Source: Chloroflexota bacterium
Lineage (GTDB): Bacteria; Chloroflexota; Dehalococcoidia; Lucifugimonadales; JADFKI01
Length of the DNA stretch: 18,298 nt
Direction of reading: 5' to 3'
Assembly: GCA_024648655.1 (NCBI GenBank)
Contig: JAGGDZ010000078.1
Coordinates: 1-18,298 of the forward strand
The notes below the pieces were generated by a model. It made no database searches. It saw nothing but the letters and a program-made list of their open reading frames with translations, and had not been told where the DNA came from. Shown one piece after another: positions 1 to 5,640 of the stretch. The stretch's first letter is position 1. Each line of letters begins with the position of its first letter. The position numbers and the translations under genes were made by a program.

Positions 1-1
1 C

Positions 2-148
2 CTGGAGCCGGAGTGGCGGTTCGCGCTGCCTATGGCGGTGGAATTCGACCCGGTGAAGTCGAGGCTGCTGGTGGTTGACCCGCAGCGCTGGCGCATACAG
101 ATATACAACAAGCTGGACAGCTACGACGACCCGCAGTTCAATATCTGA
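2..148 (+). CDS. NHL-repeat-like protein, 3' end only
   Basis: An open frame enters from the left edge and ends with TGA at 146-148, giving 48 visible codons. The peptide contains LLVVDPQRWRIQIYNK, which fits the last blade of an NHL beta-propeller (pattern: D-x-x-x-x-R-I-Q-x-[YF]). The start, the other repeats and any signal peptide lie outside the window. NHL propellers are usually binding modules rather than enzymes, so no specific role can be given. The family call rests on one short repeat and is moderate; that the frame is real is more secure, because it is open to the edge and its composition looks coding. Confidence 0.6.
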   Translation: MEPEWRFALPMAVEFDPVKSRLLVVDPQRWRIQIYNKLDSYDDPQFNI

Positions 149-194
149 CGGCGAGGACCTTTTGTTAACGGCTGTCGGATGATGGCTTGTTCTC

Positions 195-224
195 GGGCGG
201 GTTGCGTGCGGGGGAGATGGGGGG
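195..224 (+). other. G-tract cluster, possible G-quadruplex
   Basis: Four G-runs lie close together on the plus strand: GGG (195-197), GGG (199-201), GGGGG (210-214) and GGGGGG (219-224), with spacers of 1, 8 and 4 bases. They sit in the 108-bp gap between two convergent genes, the NHL-like gene ending at 148 and the DUF1828-like gene ending at 257. One spacer is slightly longer than the usual 7-base limit, so folding is only possible, not shown. The gap otherwise holds nothing I recognise. Confidence 0.3.
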
Positions 225-256
225 CGATGGAGGTGTGGAGGATGTTCGATGGCGGA

Positions 257-1024
257 CTACGCGACGGCAAACCTTCTAATGTCTGAGGCGGCCCTATCAC
301 GGAACTCATTCAGCGCCGGGTACTGAGTGTCGGCATTATTTGTGAGGTAGTACCTTTCATTGGTCCCCAACTCCTCCATATCTTCGTGAACTACAAGGCT
401 CATGAAAAACAGGTTCGCTTTCTGGAACTCCAGCAGCGCGATGGTCACGACCTTCGCTTTGTTATTGCCTCGCACCCCAAACACAAAAAAGTCGCGATTG
501 TTATGCGTCAGTTGCCAATCGACGCTGATTGGGTAGTCGGGAATGGGATACTGGTCTGCTATCGGCTCGAACTGCGCCAAGTCGGAGGTGATGCATGCCT
601 TCAAATCATCGTAAAACGCGCTGCGAATGACTTCTCTTCCCCAGTAGCGCATATTGCACACTTTTTGCGCGCAACCTACAAATTGCAGGATACTTTCGTG
701 CAGCCTGTCGAGAGATGTGTCCAAATAGAGATTGCCGCCGTCATTCTCTACGCCATTGTTAATAAGGATGCTTTCGAAAATTCGACGCTTCGTGTCTGTG
801 TTTATGTCATAGGTGTACGAGAGGCGCATGAGCGTCAATCCAAAATCGCAGACGCGGATATAGCCCTCACCGCGAGGGCTTTCTTGCAGATATACATCCA
901 CCATGTCGCCGTCCTCGTGGAGCATGGGAACGATGAGTTGGTATTTCTCGGAGCGGCGCTCGTATATGTCGAATCCCATGCTTTGCGTCCGATCCAGATA
1001 TGCCTCGACTCTAGTAATATCCAT
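257..1024 (-). CDS. DUF1828/DUF1829-like protein of unknown function
   Basis: This 255-residue protein has no established function. Residues 30-68 show the features I associate with DUF1828: an acidic DGDMVDVYL stretch (38-46) and CDFGLTLMRL (59-68). The C-terminal half (about 150-250) fits a DUF1829-like partner domain, which commonly follows DUF1828. No signal peptide or membrane segment is visible, so it is probably cytoplasmic. The ATG at 1024 is preceded by AGGGAG eight bases upstream, inside the end of the upstream DUF6978-like gene; the two genes overlap by 14 bp, so translation is probably coupled. Family recognition is from memory of motif patterns. That the gene is real is well supported by its length, Shine-Dalgarno site and overlap. 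It looks like accessory rather than core-genome content. Confidence 0.7.
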   Translation of the reverse strand: MDITRVEAYLDRTQSMGFDIYERRSEKYQLIVPMLHEDGDMVDVYLQESPRGEGYIRVCDFGLTLMRLSYTYDINTDTKRRIFESILINNGVENDGGNLYLDTSLDRLHESILQFVGCAQKVCNMRYWGREVIRSAFYDDLKACITSDLAQFEPIADQYPIPDYPISVDWQLTHNNRDFFVFGVRGNNKAKVVTIALLEFQKANLFFMSLVVHEDMEELGTNERYYLTNNADTQYPALNEFRDRAASDIRRFAVA

Positions 1025-1505
1025 CGAAGAGACTCCCTTGCAGCGTGAAATAATCTTCGGGGTTGACTATGCCCGTATCTGTGAAGAAAATGGCTAGAGC
1101 CTGCTCAAATGTGCCATATCTGTTAGTGATTTCTCGATGTCTTTCTTGCGGTTGAGCGCTACCCAACGCCAATTCGGACGCCGTAATGCGGTGGATGTGC
1201 GGACTAGCGTAATGTCCGTCAGGATGCCTGCTGGTCTCGCCGTGTGGACCGTTATAACGGACGAGGGTGATAGTCCCCAGTCTGCTTTCGTTGGTCTGAT
1301 GCCGCAGACCGATCGAGTTGTTCTCTATGAACTCAGTGCTGTGGCGGACGAAAACGGAAAATCTCAGGGCATTGTCCTCGTTGGCGCGCAACTCCAAGTC
1401 ACAGCGCCTTTGGCGATTTTCTTCTCTATATCCTCTGGCAGGATCCTTTTGTACAATCGTCTTAGGGCAAGCTATCAAGTCCTGAATTTGCTGGTCAGTC
1501 AACAT
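1011..1505 (-). CDS. DUF6978-like protein of unknown function
   Basis: This is a 164-residue protein if translated from the ATG at 1505, which has AGGGA six bases upstream. A TTG five codons further up (1520) is possible but has no Shine-Dalgarno site. The N-terminus (MLTDQQIQDLIACPK) and the central YNGPHG...RHPDGH...SPHIH segment (residues 84-105) match the pattern I associate with the DUF6978 family, which is uncharacterised. The clustered His residues (88, 94, 98, 103, 105) could bind metal, but that is speculation. There is no membrane segment. Its 3' end overlaps the DUF1828-like gene by 14 bp, and 44 bp separate it from the preceding 62-codon ORF, so the three are probably one transcript. 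It may be an accessory or defence-type cassette; nothing here proves it. Confidence 0.65.
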   Translation of the reverse strand: MLTDQQIQDLIACPKTIVQKDPARGYREENRQRRCDLELRANEDNALRFSVFVRHSTEFIENNSIGLRHQTNESRLGTITLVRYNGPHGETSRHPDGHYASPHIHRITASELALGSAQPQERHREITNRYGTFEQALAIFFTDTGIVNPEDYFTLQGSLFDGYY

Positions 1506-1549
1506 CCAAGTTCCCTGCAATCGCTTGGCTCATGCGTTGACGCATTCTA

Positions 1550-1738
1550 TCATACGCGGCGGGAGGCGTCTGAAGGCGGATTCTCCTCGATAATTTCATC
1601 GGACTTGGCAATCTGCGTGGCGATGAGGAAGTCCCGCACTGCGCTCGTGATGTTCGCTTCGGCTTCGCCGAGTTCGTGTCTTTGAAGAATGGCGGCGGCG
1701 AGCCGCTTAAAATTGGGATCTTCGATGTTAAGAGTCAT
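1550..1738 (-). pseudogene. 62-codon ORF, likely severed N-terminus of a restriction-type nuclease
   Basis: The ORF runs from ATG at 1738 to TGA at 1550. Its C-terminal part reads ITSAVRDFLIATQIAKSDEI followed by IEENPPSDASRRV. As far as I remember, this matches the opening of large Type I/IIG restriction-methylation proteins, which continue from SRRAVDL into a nuclease core. Here the frame stops right after RRV, so the nuclease core is absent. It may be a decayed remnant, or a short protein still made from its own promoter: an extended -10 (TGATATACT) lies only 6 bp upstream of the ATG and no Shine-Dalgarno is present. The family match is from recall and uncertain. Alternatives are a small antitoxin-like regulator of the downstream pair or an unrelated short protein. 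Confidence 0.45.
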
Positions 1739-1744
1739 GCTTGG

Positions 1745-1753
1745 AGTATATCA
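1745..1753 (-). promoter_or_regulatory. Extended -10 promoter for the 62-codon ORF operon
   Basis: Read on the minus strand the site is TGATATACT, that is TG-n followed by the hexamer TATACT (1750 down to 1745). The ATG at 1738 begins six bases after the hexamer, so the predicted transcript start coincides with the start codon (leaderless). No good -35 hexamer is visible; the position where one would lie is covered by the tandem repeat at 1770-1789. Confidence 0.5.
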
Positions 1754-1769
1754 CTCATCTGTTTTTACA

Positions 1770-1789
1770 GGTATTCTCAGGTATTCTCG
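1770..1789 (-). repeat. Two tandem copies of a 10-bp repeat, candidate operator
   Basis: The unit GGTATTCTCA occurs twice head to tail on the plus strand (1770-1779 and 1780-1789; the second copy ends in G). On the minus strand this is a doubled GAGAATACC just upstream of the extended -10 of the 62-codon ORF, where a regulator could cover the -35 region. A regulatory role is inferred from position only. Confidence 0.35.
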
Positions 1790-1801
1790 ACGCGCATTGT
1801 A

Positions 1802-1892
1802 ACCGCCCCAAAGGCGGTGTGATAAGAGAGAAGCGGTAGTGAGAGCGAAGAGCGCGCTGTGGGAGAGAGTGAGCGCGCGAGTCGCGGTAGTG
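1802..1892. other. Hairpins and short repeats downstream of prs
   Basis: The 184-bp gap between the 62-codon ORF and prs is purine-rich on the plus strand. It contains two perfect inverted repeats: ACCGCC (1802-1807) with GGCGGT (1813-1818), loop 5; and GCGCGCT (1852-1858) with AGCGCGC (1872-1878), loop 13. The 9-mer GCGGTAGTG occurs at 1833-1841 and 1884-1892. Neither hairpin is followed by a T-run, so they are not standard intrinsic terminators, though they lie where the prs transcript should end. Confidence 0.35.
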
Positions 1893-1922
1893 GGAACGGA
1901 TTAGACGATAGTGAAGATGAGG

Positions 1923-2888
1923 TTAAGCCACTCCGCCGCCGTTGAACATCGCACCGACGGAACTGCCGGTGTGGATGCGCTGGATCGCCTCTCCGAGCAT
2001 TGGCGCGACCGAAATGATGCTTGTCTTGGTGCCCATCTTGACAGGTGGAACGGGCAGTGAGTCGGTTACGACCAACTGTTTTATATCGCTCTGTTCGAGA
2101 ACTTCCGTGGCGTTTGCGGCGAGTACGGCGTGAGCGGCGTAGCAGTAGATGTCTCGCGCGCCGTGACCCCGAAGCGTATTGGCGGTGGCGATGACTGTGC
2201 CACCTGTGCCGATCTCGTCATCGACAATAATGGCAGTCCTGTCGCGGACATCCCCGATGAGGGTAGCAGATTCCACGCGCTCCTGGTTGCCCAAGCGTAC
2301 CTTCTCCACAATGGCAAGGGGAGCGTCGAGCCTGTAAGCCATGTTTCGCGCGCGCTTTGCGTCTCCGGCGTCAGTTGCTACGACGACGATATTGTTCTCG
2401 ACTTGCCGCTCCTTGAAGTGCTGCGCCAGTTCCGGTATGGCGCTAAGTTCATCGAGAGGGATGTTGAAGAAGCCTTGTATCTGCCCTGCGTGAAGTTCGA
2501 GGGTGAGCACCCGGTCCGCGCCGGCGGTCTCAATTAGGTTGGCGACAAGACGCGCCGTGATAGGCACTCTGGGCTGGTCCTTCTTGTCGCTGCGAGCATA
2601 GGCGAAATATGGGACGACCGCCGTGATTCTGCCTGCTGACGCACGCTTGGCGGCGTCGATCATAATCAGGAGCTCCATAATATGGTCGTTGACAGGGTAG
2701 GCGATGGGCTGCACGAGGAAGACATCCTGTTGGCGGATGTTCTCGAGTATCCGGACGAAGGTGTTATCGTTACTGAACTTGAACACCTCGCACTTACCCA
2801 GCGGAATATCCATGTAGGCGCAGATGTCCTTCGCCAGCTTGCGGTGAGCATTGCCGCTGAACACCTTCATGTCTTCATACAGAGCCAT
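1923..2888 (-). CDS. prs: Ribose-phosphate pyrophosphokinase (PRPP synthetase)
   Basis: It transfers pyrophosphate from ATP to ribose 5-phosphate to make PRPP for nucleotide, His, Trp and NAD synthesis. The 321-residue length is typical. Family signatures appear in order: the N-terminal substrate segment with NDHIMELLIMIDA; YARSDKK followed by the PRVPITARLVANLIETAGADR region; LELHAGQIQGFF; ATDAGDAKRAR; and the PRPP-binding loop IVDDEIGTGGT. The loop differs from the common bacterial VDDMIDTAGT and is closer to the GGT form of archaeal and some other enzymes. The lysine of the catalytic flexible loop (EKVR) is present. The ATG at 2888 is supported by GAGAGGG five bases upstream. The gene is transcribed away from the Memo gene, with an extended -10 at 2983-2991 and a leader of about 90 nt. 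Confidence 0.95.
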   Translation of the reverse strand: MALYEDMKVFSGNAHRKLAKDICAYMDIPLGKCEVFKFSNDNTFVRILENIRQQDVFLVQPIAYPVNDHIMELLIMIDAAKRASAGRITAVVPYFAYARSDKKDQPRVPITARLVANLIETAGADRVLTLELHAGQIQGFFNIPLDELSAIPELAQHFKERQVENNIVVVATDAGDAKRARNMAYRLDAPLAIVEKVRLGNQERVESATLIGDVRDRTAIIVDDEIGTGGTVIATANTLRGHGARDIYCYAAHAVLAANATEVLEQSDIKQLVVTDSLPVPPVKMGTKTSIISVAPMLGEAIQRIHTGSSVGAMFNGGGVA

Positions 2889-2982
2889 TGCGACCCTCTC
2901 TGAGAGCTAATTGCATACTGCCATTGTGCGCATGTCCCGTAACCCATGTTAGCGTAACGGCGTGATTGCGAACTGGGAAATA

Positions 2983-2991
2983 ATTATAGCA
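2983..2991 (-). promoter_or_regulatory. Extended -10 promoter for prs
   Basis: The minus-strand site is TGCTATAAT, a perfect extended -10 (TG-C-TATAAT, hexamer at 2988 down to 2983). The predicted start is near 2976, giving a leader of roughly 90 nt before the ATG at 2888. No convincing -35 lies 17 bp upstream, which is usual for extended -10 promoters. Confidence 0.55.
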
Positions 2992-3069
2992 TGCCGGAAA
3001 TTGGCAATTTCTATGTGAGGAAGTGCAAGTTTTGAGTGAAAATCGATGAATTCTTACTGTGCGCTCAGA

Positions 3070-3098
3070 TAGCCAAGCCGTTTGTTCTGGTCTATAAT
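3070..3098 (+). promoter_or_regulatory. Promoter for the Memo/dehydrogenase pair
   Basis: The hexamer TAGCCA (3070-3075) is separated by exactly 17 bp from a perfect TATAAT (3093-3098). Transcription would start near 3105, leaving a leader of about 50 nt before the TTG start at 3157. Together with the prs promoter it forms a divergent control region of 268 bp. Confidence 0.5.
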
Positions 3099-3156
3099 CA
3101 GCGCGGCGCTCGTATGTTGACAGTCGCCTTTCGGTTGAGAATGGAGGTGAAGCGGA

Positions 3157-4434
3157 TTGGCTGATGAACCGGGTCGCAGCGTTCCCACGCATCCCATCAC
3201 GCATCCCAAATTGAGGCTGCTTGAGCCACAGCTGGTGGACTATCAGGGGCAGCGTATGATCTACTTGCACGACAGCCTAGGCATTGCCAGAGACGGTGCA
3301 TTGATACCGCAGCCACTTGCGCCGCTGCTGTCGCTGTGCGACGGTACGCGCGACATCTCAGGGCTGCGTTCGGGGTTGCTGATGAGAACGGGGCTTACGC
3401 TTCCTGAGCATGTCATCGAGCAGATAATAGAGCAGTTGGATGACGCGCTTTTGCTGGAAAACGGGGCATACCATGATGCCGCGGCAGAGGTGGTGCGACG
3501 ATACAGGGATGCGAGACATCGACCGCCGTCACACGCGGGGCCGGTCTATCCGGGCGACTCGGCAGGACTCAGCCGCGCGATTGCGGGCTACTGCGAAGAG
3601 ACACCGGTGGAAGAGATGACCTATACGCCTGAAAATGCGCTCGTAGGCATGCTGTGTCCGCACATCGACTATGCTCGCGGGCACAAGACATACGCCGAAC
3701 TCTGGCAGCGTGCCAAGCCGTCTCTGGATGAAGTCGATCTGGTAATCATACTGGGCACGGATCACTCCGGTGGACTGAGTATGATTACGCCCACTCGCCA
3801 GAGCTACTTCACACCACATGGGGTGCTGCCAACGGATACTGAGGTCGTGGACGGACTTGCTGATGCGCTGGGACGGCAACGGGCATACGCGGAGGAGATT
3901 CACCACATCAATGAGCACTCGATTGAGCTTGCGTCCGTATGGCTGCATCACTTCTTGGACGGGCGCGCATGTCCGGTAGTCCCCATATTGTGCGGCTCGT
4001 TCCATCACTTCATAGCAGGTGGGGGTAACCCCGCCGAAGATGAGAACATTGTCAATATGGTGCAATTCCTGAGAGAGGCGACAGAGGATAGGAACACACT
4101 TGTCATCGCTGCAGGAGACCTGGCGCATATCGGACCGGCGTTCGGCGACTCAACGCCACTGGACACGATTGCACGGGCAAAGCTCTCGGCCGAAGACGGC
4201 GCGTCGATGGAACACATCCGCAACGGCGACGCAGCTGGGTTCTTCGAGCGTTCGCGCGCCGAGTCAGACTCGCGGCGGATATGCGGCATCTCCGCGATAT
4301 ACCTTATGCTAGAGTATCTGAGCGGCAAGAAGATTCTGGGCGAATCGATGGGATACGACCAGTGCCCGGCGGACGCGCAAGGCGGCTCAGTGGTTTCGAT
4401 TGCGGGGGCGCTGCTGTATGAGGACGACGACTGA
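3157..4434 (+). CDS. Memo-family protein (AmmeMemoRadiSam system protein B) with extra N-terminal domain
   Basis: This 425-residue protein has a Memo core at about 125-425. It includes PHIDYARGHKTYAEL (His169, Asp171), LGTDHSG (His203), HINEHSIELASVWLHHF, and AAGDLAHIG. These match the metal-site region of Memo proteins, except that the Cys of the human site (DFCHW) is Ala here. Memo belongs to the LigB-like dioxygenase fold; bacterial members often sit with AMMECR1 and a radical SAM protein, neither of which is in this window. The exact reaction is not known. Residues 18-105 form an additional domain (LLSLCDGTRDISGL, then two helices ending in DDALLLENG) that looks PqqD-like. The start is TTG at 3157, with GGAGGTGA from 3143 as Shine-Dalgarno. 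It is probably cotranscribed with the dehydrogenase 43 bp downstream. Confidence 0.85.
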   Translation: MADEPGRSVPTHPITHPKLRLLEPQLVDYQGQRMIYLHDSLGIARDGALIPQPLAPLLSLCDGTRDISGLRSGLLMRTGLTLPEHVIEQIIEQLDDALLLENGAYHDAAAEVVRRYRDARHRPPSHAGPVYPGDSAGLSRAIAGYCEETPVEEMTYTPENALVGMLCPHIDYARGHKTYAELWQRAKPSLDEVDLVIILGTDHSGGLSMITPTRQSYFTPHGVLPTDTEVVDGLADALGRQRAYAEEIHHINEHSIELASVWLHHFLDGRACPVVPILCGSFHHFIAGGGNPAEDENIVNMVQFLREATEDRNTLVIAAGDLAHIGPAFGDSTPLDTIARAKLSAEDGASMEHIRNGDAAGFFERSRAESDSRRICGISAIYLMLEYLSGKKILGESMGYDQCPADAQGGSVVSIAGALLYEDDD

Positions 4435-4477
4435 CATCGATGGCAGGATATGCAGAGTAGATGACGGAGGTGCAACC

Positions 4478-5506
4478 ATGCTAGGAGTAGTCTTTACGGG
4501 CGAGAGCAAGCTGGAAATCAGGGAGTTCGCAGATCCTTCGCCTGGCGCGGGACAGGTCGTCGTGGAGATGAAGTCATCAGGATTGTGTGGGAGTGACCTG
4601 CGACCGTATCGCTCCTCGGCGGATGAGCTTGGTCCGCGCACGGAGGTTATCAGCGGGCACGAGCCTTGCGGCGTCGTTGCGGAAGTTGGCGCGGGCGTTA
4701 GAAATGTGCGCGTGGGCGATCGAGTGATGGTGCATCATTACAGCGGCTGTCAGCGATGCGAATTTTGCCAGACTGGTTGGACGCAGTTGTGCCAGAGCGA
4801 GTACCAGAAGGTCTATGGCTCAGGCGCTCACGGCGGTAACGCCGACTACGAACTAATCGAGGACTATATGTGCGTACCGATGCCGGACGGACTGAGCTAC
4901 GAGGAAGGAGCAGCAATAGCCTGCGGCACAGGAACGGCGTATCAGGCGCTGCGAAGGCTTGATGTGTCCGGACGAGATGTGCTCGCGGTGTTCGGGCAAG
5001 GACCTGTGGGTCTGAGCGGCACGTTCCTGGGAGCGCACATGGGAGCGCGCGTCATTGCGGTTGATCCGGTGGAGGAACGTCGCGAACTGGCGAAGGCGTC
5101 CGGCGCGTGGAAGAGCATTGACCCGATGGCCGACGACCCGATAAGCGCCATTTATGAGCTGACCGACGGAAGAGGAGCCGACTGCACGCTCGATGCGACG
5201 GGCATAGGAGAGGTGCGGGCGAACGCCATTCGCAGTACGCGAATCTGGGGCAGAGCCTGCCTCGTAGGTGAGGGCGGCACAATGACCGTGGAGCCGTCTC
5301 CGGACATAATTCATCGCCAACTTAACCTGTACGGGTCGTGGACATTCAGCAAGACGGTGCTTGAAGAACTGGCGACCTGGGTTGTGGAGCGCGAGTTACT
5401 GCTGAGCGACATCATCACCCACCGCTTCACTCTGGACAAAGCCGAAGAGGCATTTGCACTCTTCGATCGCGCGACCACTGGCAAGGTCGTCTTCAATTGG
5501 GACTAA
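4478..5506 (+). CDS. Zinc-dependent medium-chain alcohol dehydrogenase
   Basis: This 342-residue NAD(P)-dependent dehydrogenase belongs to the medium-chain (MDR) zinc family. Catalytic-zinc residues are Cys37 (GLCGSD), His61 and Glu62 (GHE). The structural-zinc loop has Cys91, Cys94, Cys97 and Cys105 (C-x2-C-x2-C-x7-C). The Rossmann motif VFGQGPVGLSGTFLG is followed by VIAVDP, whose Asp suggests NAD rather than NADP. The substrate cannot be read from the sequence; sorbitol/threonine-dehydrogenase-like and general alcohol dehydrogenases share this layout. The ATG at 4478 has GGAGG seven bases upstream; an ATG-initiated extension from 4400 would overlap the Memo gene and has weaker support. Likely second gene of the Memo operon. 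Confidence 0.9.
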   Translation: MLGVVFTGESKLEIREFADPSPGAGQVVVEMKSSGLCGSDLRPYRSSADELGPRTEVISGHEPCGVVAEVGAGVRNVRVGDRVMVHHYSGCQRCEFCQTGWTQLCQSEYQKVYGSGAHGGNADYELIEDYMCVPMPDGLSYEEGAAIACGTGTAYQALRRLDVSGRDVLAVFGQGPVGLSGTFLGAHMGARVIAVDPVEERRELAKASGAWKSIDPMADDPISAIYELTDGRGADCTLDATGIGEVRANAIRSTRIWGRACLVGEGGTMTVEPSPDIIHRQLNLYGSWTFSKTVLEELATWVVERELLLSDIITHRFTLDKAEEAFALFDRATTGKVVFNWD

Positions 5507-5553
5507 AGAACAAAACTGACAGAGATAGGCGGACTGTGGGCAGTGAAGGCATG

Positions 5554-5562
5554 TGCTAAAAT
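5554..5562 (+). promoter_or_regulatory. Extended -10 promoter for fhs
   Basis: TGCTAAAAT reads as TG-C plus the hexamer TAAAAT (5557-5562). A start near 5569 leaves a leader of about 70 nt before the ATG at 5641. No clear -35 is present. Read-through from the dehydrogenase gene (stop at 5506) is also possible. Confidence 0.4.
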
Positions 5563-5565
5563 GCG

Positions 5566-5609
5566 GGTGCCTTGCGGATCTTGCGTGAGGCGCCAACTAA
5601 TCACTCACG
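5566..5609 (+). promoter_or_regulatory. Two mutually exclusive hairpins in the fhs leader
   Basis: GGTGCCT (5566-5572) can pair with AGGCGCC (5588-5594) using one G-U pair. CGTGAG (5584-5589) can pair with CTCACG (5604-5609). The two stems share bases 5588-5589, so only one can form fully. This resembles a switchable leader, but there is no T-run and no known riboswitch motif. If transcription starts at 5569, the first stem would lose its outer pairs. Confidence 0.25.
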
Positions 5610-5640
5610 ATTGGATCTTTCACATGAGGAGCCGAGAAAT

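Noticed and set aside
386..1048. 220-codon plus-strand frame opposite the DUF1828-like gene
   Set aside because: It lies wholly antisense to a gene with a Shine-Dalgarno site, operon overlap and family motifs. Its product resembles nothing and it has no ribosome-binding site.
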